Source of the DNA: CAKMMH01 sp927798255
GTDB taxonomy: Bacteria; Bdellovibrionota_C; UBA2361; CAKMMH01
Reading direction: 5' to 3'
Length of the DNA stretch: 64,000 nucleotides
Assembly (NCBI GenBank): GCA_034180415.1
Contig: JAXFOK010000054.1
Span: 22,692-86,691 of the forward strand
Within the stretch, counting starts at the first letter, position 1; each line of letters opens with the position of its first letter. Of this stretch, positions 9,029 through 17,826 are shown piece after piece. The translations under genes were made by a program, and so were the position numbers. The notes under the pieces were generated by a model. The model ran no database searches. It saw only the letters and a program-made list of their open reading frames with translations, and had not been told where the DNA came from.

Positions 9029-10993
9029 ATGGTAGCAGAAACAATCGATTCAAAAGCAAAACCAGAAGCAGGGACAGAAACTCAAAAAGGAAATGGAGTC
9101 GATCCTAGAAAAGCTAATGTTGGGACATGTGATAAAGCAGTTAAATTTCTGAAAGAAGACGCTGCAGGTAGAGCCAAAAAAGAAGCAATCGTTGATTTAA
9201 CAAATAATACAAGCCAAAATAACGAACAAATTGATAATCTTGATCCTGAACAAAAAAGAACCGTTAAAAATAGATGGGGCTTTTTTGAATTAGAGAAAAA
9301 AGTAAAAGAAGCCCAAGAGGCTCTTGATAGTTGCGATTCTGAGGCTGCTAAGAATCAATTGAAGCAAGCTATTGACAATTTTGATAAGTTGTTAAAAAGC
9401 GCCCTTACTGGTCCTGCTGAACAAGGAATGTTAGGTGTCGACTATATAGATTTATGGAATAGCATGAGTAAAGAGCAGCAAGAACTATTAGACACAGGTA
9501 CGAAAATGGTTTTTATAAACAGCAGATCTGACTTAACTAGAATAAATCATTCATTGTCTAAGATGGAAAAAAAATTTATAGTGGAGGGAGAAGAATATGA
9601 CTTTTCTGGAAACATAGCAAATCCAGATTTATTCGTATTATTAGGCGAATCACTAGGCGGAACAGATTTGGAACTTGACGGGTTTAAATCAACTGGATTA
9701 GAGATTATATTTGAAGGATTATCAAAAGGTAATAAAACTACAATAAAATTGACTAAAGGATCAAGCTCTAAACAATCGTATATAATCGCAAGAAATGTAA
9801 AAATATCGTGTCAAGGTGAAGCTGCAGACCCCAAAAAAGGAAAAAAGCAATCGTTGACCGATCTAGCAAACTCAACTCTAGAGGAGCTTGCAAACGCTTT
9901 AGATAGTGATTTACGAGGAGCTAGGATTATTTCTGGACTTACTAACGATCTATACAGGATAATGAAACAATATAATAGCAACAAAATCGCCAATGGTAGA
10001 TTAGTCGATTTTTTTAACGATATTACAGGAGGCACTTGGAATAAAGGTGCAAAAAATGCAGTATTTAAAATATTAAAAGGTTCTCTTATTAACGATTCAA
10101 CAGAGTTTATACCTGGAGAAGAAATAAGATATAGCGTATTAAGGGATATGTTAAAAGAAAAATATGAAAGTAAAGGTAATCCTACCGAAGCGCCAAAATT
10201 TCTCTTGAAATATGTAAATGAACACAAAAATAGTACTATTACCGATTTAGTTGATGCGATAAAAAATTCTGATTTACAACCTGATCAGATAGACAATGCA
10301 CTTAAAATAGTTGAAGCACTAGATGAAAATATAAAAAAAGACTTAAGTGATCAAATCAAGAAATTTGTTATGAGATATACACACCGAGTGTTTAGAGCAA
10401 TTCCAGAAAGTATCGATACTGATGATGCCATAAAGATTATCAAAAATACTAAATACGCTGAGTGCAAAGAAATTAATGTTGAAGATCTTGATATATTCAA
10501 TATTGATGAGAAGAAATTCTTAAAAACTACTGATCCAAATAACCGTCATATATATTTAATTGTTGATAAAGATACAGGAAGAAGATTAATCATATGCAAT
10601 AACGTAAATGGCAAATTTAATACAGCAACTATAGTAGACCAAGAGAACCCAAAAGGAAACTTATTTGCTATATATCCTGAATTAAGTAAAGATGAGAATA
10701 AGTTAATCACTTCTTTAAATATTGAATTAAGCGGAGATCGTAGAAATCTATTAAGTAACCTTACAGATGCAATAAATGCATTTAATCCTACATTGAAAGG
10801 AACAGCCAATGAAAATAATAGGTTAATACACTTCTATGATGAACCACCGATTAAAATAAACGTATTACCAAGAGATTTAGCATATCAAATTTCTTGCAAC
10901 TTAAAAGATAGTACTGCAAGGTTATTTGATACGAATAGTAAAGCTAAGAAAAGAGAAGATGAAGAATCGTCACTGAAACCGGCAGATGAATAA
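9029..10993 (+). CDS. Large cytoplasmic-looking protein of unknown function
   Basis: A 654-residue protein without signal peptide or membrane segment. The N-terminal 35 residues are polar and low-complexity (GTETQKGNG). Predicted helical, charged segments dominate (for example KKVKEAQEALDSCDSEAAKNQ around 90-115), and the tail is highly charged (KAKKREDEESS). The ATG is preceded by AAGGATAAG, a good Shine-Dalgarno, and the gene is followed by a strong hairpin terminator, so it is probably monocistronic. It lies in an accessory stretch with gene remnants and an ankyrin protein. An effector or phage-type role is possible but nothing shows it. No family recognised. Confidence 0.7.
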   Translation: MVAETIDSKAKPEAGTETQKGNGVDPRKANVGTCDKAVKFLKEDAAGRAKKEAIVDLTNNTSQNNEQIDNLDPEQKRTVKNRWGFFELEKKVKEAQEALDSCDSEAAKNQLKQAIDNFDKLLKSALTGPAEQGMLGVDYIDLWNSMSKEQQELLDTGTKMVFINSRSDLTRINHSLSKMEKKFIVEGEEYDFSGNIANPDLFVLLGESLGGTDLELDGFKSTGLEIIFEGLSKGNKTTIKLTKGSSSKQSYIIARNVKISCQGEAADPKKGKKQSLTDLANSTLEELANALDSDLRGARIISGLTNDLYRIMKQYNSNKIANGRLVDFFNDITGGTWNKGAKNAVFKILKGSLINDSTEFIPGEEIRYSVLRDMLKEKYESKGNPTEAPKFLLKYVNEHKNSTITDLVDAIKNSDLQPDQIDNALKIVEALDENIKKDLSDQIKKFVMRYTHRVFRAIPESIDTDDAIKIIKNTKYAECKEINVEDLDIFNIDEKKFLKTTDPNNRHIYLIVDKDTGRRLIICNNVNGKFNTATIVDQENPKGNLFAIYPELSKDENKLITSLNIELSGDRRNLLSNLTDAINAFNPTLKGTANENNRLIHFYDEPPIKINVLPRDLAYQISCNLKDSTARLFDTNSKAKKREDEESSLKPADE

Positions 10994-11005
10994 GTTTCAT
11001 TTAGT

Positions 11006-11043
11006 GTAATGCAAAATAATAATATCATATTATTTTGCATTAC
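11006..11043 (+). terminator. Stem-loop terminator after the 654-residue orphan
   Basis: Thirteen bases after the stop codon, a perfect 16-bp stem (arms 11006-11021 and 11028-11043, loop 6 bases) is followed by ATTTTACAATTTT. The A/T-run symmetry would allow termination on either strand. Confidence 0.7.
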
Positions 11044-11509
11044 ATTTTACAATTTTATTATAAAGTCAAACTCTTTAATTTTAAGATAAATATTGAAGCA
11101 AAAATTAATCTTGCTATTATAACTTTAATGCTCATTTTTTATATTATAAATAAGTATAAAAAGAAAAATATAAAAACAACCATATAAAATTTTAAATAAT
11201 TTCTGAGAAACCAATATCAGCATTAAAGATGTTGTACTGTATGTGATAATATATGATTGTTTGTTATTCAAATCATCTTTTTATAAATCCATTTCAAGAT
11301 CATTTTTTATATTATAGAAGATTCTCTAACATATTCTTACACCGCTTAATCTCCTTAACCCTAAAAATTATCTAGGATTGGGAAAAGAATAATTATTAAA
11401 CTTAACAATATTTTGTTACTTTTTTACACCTCTACTCATAACAATTGTAATGAGTCATTAAATCAATCAGAAATATTTTGTCTTTTTTGAAAATTAAATA
11501 GGAAATACT
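11044..11509. other. AT-rich intergenic stretch without recognisable genes
   Basis: About 466 bases after the hairpin terminator have no open frame with a start and Shine-Dalgarno, no tRNA-like fold and no strong repeat. It presumably contains the promoter of the ankyrin-protein gene, but no convincing -35/-10 pair stands out in the A/T background. Confidence 0.4.
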
Positions 11510-13942
11510 ATGAATAACATCAAGAGCTCTTTGCAATTAAAACATTTTAGTGATAAAAAAATTGATTTATCAATCAGTATAACAAACAATAATATAGACT
11601 TATCAAATATATCAATTCAAAATACTAAATATGATAATAGTAGTAATGAATTAAAATATAATAAAAATATTAAAAAGATATCATCGATTTCTATTAATAA
11701 TAATTATAACTTAGAAAATTTCTCAATATCAGTTTTAAAACAAAACGAATCTAAAGAAGAATTTAAACACGACAACAATAACGACTCAAATATTACAATA
11801 AATAATGATAAGACATCAAATATTATGTTATGTGATGAACCCGACAGTAATGAAAGTGCTAAAAGCACAATAGTTACAAACGACAACGACAAACTACATA
11901 AAACAAAAATTTCAACTCATAGGTATAAAAATAAATTTATCATAAATGACAATACTAATGAGGTTAAAAACAATAATGAAACATTACTTATTAACAATAA
12001 ATCTTTAAACGAAGATGCTACATATTCTGAAACAGATACAGAATTATCTGTTAATATTTTTCAAAATAGCGATAATAATAATGAAATAAATACAATAAGC
12101 GTAAAAAATAATCAAATTGAAATCGATGCTTACAACGAAAGTAGAGGGTTACTTTATTATAGAATGTATGAAAATTATAGCAGATATCAACCATATATGC
12201 TTGATTTAATTTATTACAAAAGGACTCACCAAAACGCTTTAGAACATAATTTAGTTTATAAAAATACACAAGATGAAGAATTAAAAAGCGCTCTATATAC
12301 TGGACATAGTAAAGAATATGATAATCTTCCAGAAAGATATTTAAGAGAGTTAAATAAATTAATTAAAGAAGGAAAAGTAAAAATTCCTGATGATATAACT
12401 AAGGAAGATTACAATCAATTAACAGAAAATGTTAAATTATATACAAGCAATTATTATGAACAAGATAGAGCTATATTTTTAGATTTTGACAAGTCAAAAT
12501 ATGAACAATTTATGATTTCAAAAAGATTTCCTTCATATAATTTATATAAAATTAGTCAGCAGGAAATTGACACTACAACTAGTAAACTCCTTTGTGAATA
12601 TCCTAAAGAAAATGAACAAGTAAATGTTTATGCCGGATTTCATGTTCCAAGACATGAATTCTTCATCAATAAGATAAAGGAGCTTTTCCCTGATACAAGC
12701 TTAAAAATTAGTAGGATTTTAGATACTCCTCCACATCTTCCAAACTATATAATTACATTTCATATCGATGATTTAAGTTTTGATGGAAAAGGTAGAGATA
12801 TAAAAATTCAAGTATCAAATGAAAGAGGAAGAAAATGTTATATCGATAACGATATTAGTGGCTTAATTGAAATTCCTAACGATTTTCAAATTAGTAGTAA
12901 TGCCAAAAATATTATTAAGTTAAATAATTTTTTAAAAAATATTTGCGCCCCTATAACAAAAGAGATTATGCAAGAATACCTCGATACTATGTTACTGATT
13001 AATGTTTTTTACAGAGATAAAGAAAATGTTGATAAATTCTTAAAATTAGGTGGTGATCCTACAAAAAAACAAAATATAAACCTAAATGCAATCATCTATC
13101 CTCTACTTAACTTAAAATCGAGCCATATTGATTGTTCATATAATTATAAGACAAGTCAAGATATAACACCAATTAAAGTAACTTCAGTAGAAGAATATAT
13201 GAAAGTTTTAATTGATTTAAATATTAACGAAGTTAATCATTTTTATGCATCAGAAACTATTGATTCATCTCTTGTAGCTGCATGTTTAACTAAATTTGTA
13301 TTGCCAATTATTGATGATAAAAGGAAATCTTATTCACAAGAATACAATACCATAACTTGCGATTGTCCAAATAGAGAATTATTAGATGTTATTATTAAAC
13401 ATTGTAAAGAAAAAATTAAAGATTTCGATATTAATGCAAAACTTAATTGTAATAGATATAAACATCAAGATGTTTCTTTACTTTATTTAGCTATAGTAGA
13501 AGACAATTACGATTTAGTAGAATACCTACTAGAAAATGGGGCTAATGTTAAAGAACAATATACGCTCAATAAAGATAAGGTTTTAAAAGATTATGAAAAT
13601 GAATTAAATGAAATAGAAGCTAAATATACAAAAACGAGAAATAACTACGAAATTAAAGAGACTAAGCTACGTTGTAATGAATTATTAGAAATGTTGTCAA
13701 AATTAGAATTTAAAATTAATCAAATAAAAGAATCAAGTAGTAACAGGACTCCTCTTACTGTAGAGCTTATAGTACTGTATCACAAATTAATAGAATCAGG
13801 ATATTCGGGTAATGAAAATGTAGAGGATTGTATTGCTAGTATAATAAAGAAATTTATTGAAAATCCTAATGATTTCCCTATATTAAAACTTATAGTTGAC
13901 AAAATGGGAATACAACCTGACAAAATAAATGATTACATATAA
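11510..13942 (+). CDS. Asn-rich protein with ankyrin-like repeats
   Basis: An 810-residue protein without a signal peptide. Residues 1-200 are low-complexity and Asn/Ser/Asp-rich. The middle (about 200-500) is globular with no recognised domain. From about 480 there are ankyrin-like helices, clearest at residues 654-685 (LLYLAIVEDNYDLVEYLLENGANVK), with a weaker one near 495-520 (FYRDKENVDKFLKLGGDPTKK). A coiled coil follows at about 690-745. AGGAAAT precedes the ATG. Ankyrin repeats mediate protein binding and are common in host-associated bacteria; a secreted effector is one possibility. The gene ends 28 bases before the next one. Confidence 0.7.
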   Translation: MNNIKSSLQLKHFSDKKIDLSISITNNNIDLSNISIQNTKYDNSSNELKYNKNIKKISSISINNNYNLENFSISVLKQNESKEEFKHDNNNDSNITINNDKTSNIMLCDEPDSNESAKSTIVTNDNDKLHKTKISTHRYKNKFIINDNTNEVKNNNETLLINNKSLNEDATYSETDTELSVNIFQNSDNNNEINTISVKNNQIEIDAYNESRGLLYYRMYENYSRYQPYMLDLIYYKRTHQNALEHNLVYKNTQDEELKSALYTGHSKEYDNLPERYLRELNKLIKEGKVKIPDDITKEDYNQLTENVKLYTSNYYEQDRAIFLDFDKSKYEQFMISKRFPSYNLYKISQQEIDTTTSKLLCEYPKENEQVNVYAGFHVPRHEFFINKIKELFPDTSLKISRILDTPPHLPNYIITFHIDDLSFDGKGRDIKIQVSNERGRKCYIDNDISGLIEIPNDFQISSNAKNIIKLNNFLKNICAPITKEIMQEYLDTMLLINVFYRDKENVDKFLKLGGDPTKKQNINLNAIIYPLLNLKSSHIDCSYNYKTSQDITPIKVTSVEEYMKVLIDLNINEVNHFYASETIDSSLVAACLTKFVLPIIDDKRKSYSQEYNTITCDCPNRELLDVIIKHCKEKIKDFDINAKLNCNRYKHQDVSLLYLAIVEDNYDLVEYLLENGANVKEQYTLNKDKVLKDYENELNEIEAKYTKTRNNYEIKETKLRCNELLEMLSKLEFKINQIKESSSNRTPLTVELIVLYHKLIESGYSGNENVEDCIASIIKKFIENPNDFPILKLIVDKMGIQPDKINDYI

Positions 13943-13970
13943 TCTAATTAATAAAAAAAAGGAAATTTAT

Positions 13971-14627
13971 ATGACTCAATTATCAAATGAAGAAAAATTA
14001 AGACAAGGAATTAAAAAACTTTTAGGCGACCATAAAGGACCTACTGAAGATTTAAAAAAAGGTGAATTTAGGTCATTTGGTGATTTGCATCTAAATGATA
14101 TAAAATTACCTAATATATCAAATGAATCAATATCAGTATTTGAAATGCCTATAAAAATAGTTCCGCCTTTTATAGTTAAATCCCCAAGTAATGGAACAAA
14201 AAAGAAGAACATGAGAACAAATGGGGATAATAATGAACATAAAAGTTTAATACAAGACAGGGCTAAGGTTATATACGAAATCCTCGTAAAAGGTTTAAAA
14301 AATAATGATGGAAAATTTGATAAATATCCTGCTCAAAAACAAGTTTATTGCGCTAAAGATAAAGAAATAGAACAATGTTGCTTTGAATATAAATTTCAAG
14401 GTGTCGATTTAACAATAATAGTTGTTAACCACTATGGTAATGCTATCTATATTACTAAAAAACAGCTTAATCTTGATAGTGACAACCCAAGAAGAATTAA
14501 AATATCAGAGTTACTAGATGAAGAAGCAACAGTTAGACTATACGGTAAAAAGGATATCGATATATTTGAGAGTGGCAAAGAAGAAATAGAAAAAAGATTA
14601 TTAAAAAAAATAAAAGAAATCGTTTAG
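13971..14627 (+). CDS. Protein of unknown function downstream of the ankyrin protein
   Basis: I chose the ATG at 13971 (218 residues) rather than an in-frame ATG at 13929: an AAGGAAA Shine-Dalgarno lies 7 bases upstream of 13971, and the upstream start would overlap the preceding gene. The protein is soluble. It has a polar N-terminal 90 residues and a compact C-terminal part (QCCFEYKFQGVDLTIIVVNHYGN, about 130-150) that looks like a beta-rich domain. It probably forms an operon with the ankyrin gene. The stop is TAG. No family recognised. Confidence 0.65.
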   Translation: MTQLSNEEKLRQGIKKLLGDHKGPTEDLKKGEFRSFGDLHLNDIKLPNISNESISVFEMPIKIVPPFIVKSPSNGTKKKNMRTNGDNNEHKSLIQDRAKVIYEILVKGLKNNDGKFDKYPAQKQVYCAKDKEIEQCCFEYKFQGVDLTIIVVNHYGNAIYITKKQLNLDSDNPRRIKISELLDEEATVRLYGKKDIDIFESGKEEIEKRLLKKIKEIV

Positions 14628-14649
14628 TCAAATAATTTAACTAAATTAA

Positions 14650-15558
14650 TTATCTATTTTTATATAACTTAACGACATTCTCCATAAGACTTGCTATCGT
14701 CATTGGGCCGACTCCACCAGGAACTGGCGTAATATAGCAGTCTTTATTTTTAAAGCTTTCAAAATCTAAATCCCCTACTAATTTTCCATTTTCTAGCTTG
14801 TTAATTCCAACATCTATTAATATTGCTCCATCTTTTACATTTTGAGAATTAAGTAATTTTGGATACCCCGTAGCCGTAACTATGATATCTTTATCTTTTA
14901 CTAAATCTTGGAGATTTTGAGTTTTAGAATGTGCCATGGTAACTGTCGCATTCCTATTTAAAAGCATTAAGCATAACGGTTTCCCAACAAGGAGTGAACG
15001 TCCCACAACAAGAGCGCTTTTTCCAGCCAAATTCGCTGATTTTATGCTATCAAAAGAAATACTAGTATCAAGATCAGAATACGTAAAATCGATTAAATTT
15101 AACACTCCTTGAGGCGTACAAGGATAAATCGATGATGAACCGTTAAATACCCTCCCTTGATTAAATGAAGTAAGACAATCGACATCCTTACTAGGAGAAA
15201 TTAAAGATAAAAAATATTCTTCATCAAAACTATCAGAAATAAGATTTTGAGGAAGTGGAAGCTGAAGTAAAATTGCATCTACTTTTTCATCTAAATTTAG
15301 CTTAAAAATTGTTTCTTCTAATTCTTCTTTCGAAACATCACTAGGTAAAATAATAGTTTCAGAATCGATAAAACACTCTTTAGCTTTTTTTTCTTTGTTT
15401 CTTACATATATTTTTGATGCTTCATTATCCCCTACTAAAATTACAGCTAATTTTGGTGCTCGAAGGCTTTTGGAACAAATTTTCTCTACTTGCTCTCTTA
15501 CAGCTTCTATTTTTTTCATTGCCAAAAACGTGCCATCAATAATAGTAGGATTGGTCAT
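14650..15558 (-). CDS. folD: Bifunctional methylenetetrahydrofolate dehydrogenase / cyclohydrolase
   Basis: A 302-residue protein of normal FolD length. It interconverts 5,10-methylene-, methenyl- and 10-formyl-tetrahydrofolate in the cytoplasm using NADP. The catalytic Lys region YVRNKEKKAKE is near residue 55, the substrate region QLPLPQ near 99, the PCTPQGV motif near 147, the nucleotide-binding GRSLLVGKPLCLMLLNRNATVT near 189-210 and PVPGGVGPMTIA near 279. It lies just downstream (14 bases) of the short sulfatase-like gene on the same strand. The assignment is secure. Confidence 0.95.
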   Translation of the reverse strand: MTNPTIIDGTFLAMKKIEAVREQVEKICSKSLRAPKLAVILVGDNEASKIYVRNKEKKAKECFIDSETIILPSDVSKEELEETIFKLNLDEKVDAILLQLPLPQNLISDSFDEEYFLSLISPSKDVDCLTSFNQGRVFNGSSSIYPCTPQGVLNLIDFTYSDLDTSISFDSIKSANLAGKSALVVGRSLLVGKPLCLMLLNRNATVTMAHSKTQNLQDLVKDKDIIVTATGYPKLLNSQNVKDGAILIDVGINKLENGKLVGDLDFESFKNKDCYITPVPGGVGPMTIASLMENVVKLYKNR

Positions 15559-15572
15559 AGTAAATACATTCC

Positions 15573-16430
15573 CTATTTCAAACGCCCTTCTATGAAAGGT
15601 ACCTTAAATACATTCTCATGAAAAACTGGCCCATGACCAAATAAGCCATTTTCACCAAATAGCTCGCCATGATCTGCCGTAATTATGATATGAGTATTTT
15701 CTGGTATAATATCATAAAGCTTTTCAATTAAAGTATCTAAATACTCAACATTACTTTGCTGCTTTGCTTTAAGTTTTGCCATCTTATCCATAAAATAATA
15801 CGTATTTGATATTTCTTCATCATTTAAATTTGAAACATCAGGGCAAAAATTCTCGTCATCAGTATGTCTAAATACTCCTTTTTCACCGTATAATAACTCT
15901 TTATCATTCACAGTTTCTCCAGGGATTGTAAATGGATAATGAGTTTCACCAGTATTTAAAAGATAAAAAGATGGAGTATCTTCATAAAAAGTAAGCTCAT
16001 CTAATATTGCATCAAAATTATTATACTCGTCCATAAGTTCATAATTATCAAAGTGCTTATTAAGAATCGTTGTTTGATTTAACACTGGCATTGAAACAAG
16101 AGCATTTGTCCTATATCCTTGCTTTCTTAAATACGCAGGAAGTGAAAGCTCAGGAACAAAATTCTTAAAGGACACCCCTTCTATATTTAATCTTTGTTCA
16201 TAATTTTTAAAATCTTTCTTATAAACTTCTGATGCAAACACGCCACGCCCGTTTGTATGAGGGCTTGCTCCCATCATATACACAGCATGTGATGGAATAG
16301 TCCAAGATGCATAAGCATACCTACATTCTTTCTTTCCAAGTCTATCAATATTTGGAGTCTTTGCGTTAAAAAATGTATCAAACCTACAACTATCAAACAC
16401 AATAAATAATAAATTATTTTTTTTACTCAT
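15573..16430 (-). CDS. Short sulfatase-like (alkaline phosphatase superfamily) enzyme
   Basis: A 285-residue cytoplasmic-looking protein containing only the N-terminal catalytic part of the sulfatase fold. It has FIVFDSCRFDTF near residue 10 (metal-binding Asp), SWTIPSHAVYMMG near 43 (Thr at the nucleophile position), and ITADHGELFGENGLFGHGP near 251. It stops soon after that motif, whereas the other two sulfatase-like proteins here are about 440 residues. The frame is clean and closes with TAG, so it may be a naturally short form rather than a truncation. True sulfatase activity is unlikely because Cys/Ser-x-Pro-x-Arg is absent. It lies between folD and a membrane protein gene. Confidence 0.75.
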   Translation of the reverse strand: MSKKNNLLFIVFDSCRFDTFFNAKTPNIDRLGKKECRYAYASWTIPSHAVYMMGASPHTNGRGVFASEVYKKDFKNYEQRLNIEGVSFKNFVPELSLPAYLRKQGYRTNALVSMPVLNQTTILNKHFDNYELMDEYNNFDAILDELTFYEDTPSFYLLNTGETHYPFTIPGETVNDKELLYGEKGVFRHTDDENFCPDVSNLNDEEISNTYYFMDKMAKLKAKQQSNVEYLDTLIEKLYDIIPENTHIIITADHGELFGENGLFGHGPVFHENVFKVPFIEGRLK

Positions 16431-16444
16431 AAAAATATTATTCC

Positions 16445-17269
16445 TTAAATTTCAATTTTAAATACTTTGCTTGCAATAAGCCCGCTTAAAATTGACACTA
16501 TTAAAAATACCCAAAGCCAATTAATTGTAACTCCTAAATATGTTTGGTTAGCATTAGGATACTTTATAGAAATGCTCTTAATCTCTTTAAAATCTTTTGA
16601 AACTTTAAATTTTGATGGAAATAATAATCCTTCAAAAAAATCTCTTGAATAAGTTAAAAGGCTTGGTTTTTTACCATCTATACTAAGAGGAATATTTAAT
16701 GACAAATCATCTAACGTTAACTCTAAATTTACATTGTCTTTTAAATTTGTACCGTTATTATTCTTATATTTCCATATAATTTTTAATTCATCATCAACGC
16801 GAAGTGCTGGGCTTAGTGTACCACTTGAAGCCTTAAGTTCATATTCTGTTAAATCATCAGGATCATCCAGAGAAAGCTCAATTATTGCATCTTCCTTTTC
16901 TAAAAGCCCCCTATTTTGAAAATGAAAGTTAATTTGAGCCATAATCAAGATACAAGGAACCATTAAAATTAAAAGTGGAATCAAGGCAAAAGATAAATAC
17001 TTAAAGCCTTGTTTAAAAAGAGCTCCTTGTGCATTTAAACAAACTTTTATACTATGTCTAAAAAGAGCTACCTCAATCACTTTTGCCATAATTTTTCTTT
17101 TTGTTTCTTTTATTCCCTTTTGATTGGATACTTTCCCATAAATTAATAAAAATATAATTCCGCTTAGTATAGAAATATACAATATTTTTACTTCATCACT
17201 AAAATTACTTACTGGAATTAATATAAAATTAAAAATATTTACAAAAATACTGTTTAGTTTTTCTAACAT
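16445..17269 (-). CDS. Membrane protein with YidC/DUF106-like architecture
   Basis: A 274-residue protein with membrane segments at about 27-45, 90-113 and 248-268. A basic cytoplasmic helix lies between the first two (KETKRKIMAKVIEVALFRHS), and an extracytoplasmic beta-like domain lies between the second and third. The charged hairpin between two N-terminal membrane helices recalls the Oxa1/YidC/DUF106 insertase superfamily. That resemblance is from memory of the architecture, not a motif match. The gene lies between the short sulfatase-like enzyme and the LGYLD small protein on the same strand, which suggests a shared envelope role. It could equally be an accessory subunit of the phosphatase-family enzymes. 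Confidence 0.55.
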   Translation of the reverse strand: MLEKLNSIFVNIFNFILIPVSNFSDEVKILYISILSGIIFLLIYGKVSNQKGIKETKRKIMAKVIEVALFRHSIKVCLNAQGALFKQGFKYLSFALIPLLILMVPCILIMAQINFHFQNRGLLEKEDAIIELSLDDPDDLTEYELKASSGTLSPALRVDDELKIIWKYKNNNGTNLKDNVNLELTLDDLSLNIPLSIDGKKPSLLTYSRDFFEGLLFPSKFKVSKDFKEIKSISIKYPNANQTYLGVTINWLWVFLIVSILSGLIASKVFKIEI

Positions 17270-17315
17270 ACTTAATATACCACTTAAGATTTTTCTTTAT
17301 TTGATTAATTAGATA

Positions 17316-17543
17316 TTAATCTAAATATCCAAGTCCTTTTAACTTCTTTGATATTGCATCAATTTCGCTTTGAGATAAATCACTAGCATCTTTCGATGAT
17401 GCAGCACCTAAAATTTTATCAACCTCATTCTCAAGCACTTTTGTCGCAAATTCATTAACAGAAACTCCCATAGTATCCGTTACTTTCTTTAACTTCTCGT
17501 ATAAAGAAGATTCAACTTGTATTTTTTTTCCAAACATACTCAC
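17316..17543 (-). CDS. Small helical protein ending in LGYLD, ribbon-helix-helix-like
   Basis: A 75-residue protein. Residues 5-40 (KKIQVESSLYEKLKKVTDTMGVSVNEFATKVLENEV) fit a ribbon-helix-helix pattern: a short strand, two helices and a turn with a Gly. The C-terminal helix ends KKLKGLGYLD, which resembles the C-terminal tails LKSLGYL and LSTLGYIN of the two sulfatase-like proteins at 1293-2633 and 19929-21254. The gene lies inside the phosphatase-superfamily cluster on the same strand. A DNA-binding regulator is one possibility, a partner protein another. AATGGAGTGAG before the ATG gives a usable Shine-Dalgarno. Confidence 0.6.
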   Translation of the reverse strand: MSMFGKKIQVESSLYEKLKKVTDTMGVSVNEFATKVLENEVDKILGAASSKDASDLSQSEIDAISKKLKGLGYLD

Positions 17544-17571
17544 TCCATTATAATTAATATCACAAATGGGA

Positions 17572-17715
17572 CACCCCTTCGGGGTGCTGTCATTGTGGGG
17601 ATTTCACATGCAACCAAGTATCCTTCGCAATTTTGCTTACGCAAAATTACTAGTCTACTTGGCCCTATGTCGCTCACACTTCGTGCTCGCTTAAGTATGC
17701 CCCTTTAGGGCAAAC
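17572..17715. other. Structured, GC-richer intergenic element with several hairpins
   Basis: This block between the LGYLD gene and the large phosphodiesterase gene contains at least three hairpins. CACCCC/GGGGTG is at 17572-17586. An 8-bp AATTTTGC/GCAAAATT stem at 17629-17648 is nested inside a 7-bp CCAAGTA/TACTTGG pair (17614-17620 with 17656-17662). TGCCC/GGGCA is near 17698-17712. It is clearly richer in G and C than its surroundings. It could be a small RNA, a terminator complex of the upstream (17827-19914) transcript, or a mobile palindromic repeat. Confidence 0.5.
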
Positions 17716-17826
17716 GGATAAGAGAAAATTAACAAGTAAAAATGATTGTTAAAAATCTCATATATTCGTTAATTAAACGCACATTTTTGTGTAAAAAAAT
17801 TTTAAGTATCCACAATACAGTAAAAA

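Noticed and set aside
9029..10993. Similarity between the end of the 654-residue orphan (IHFYDEPPIKINVLP) and the J-domain proteins' C-terminal part (HVYNVKSTNISVIP).
   Set aside because: A short match without supporting flanks; it may be chance, and no profile search could be run.
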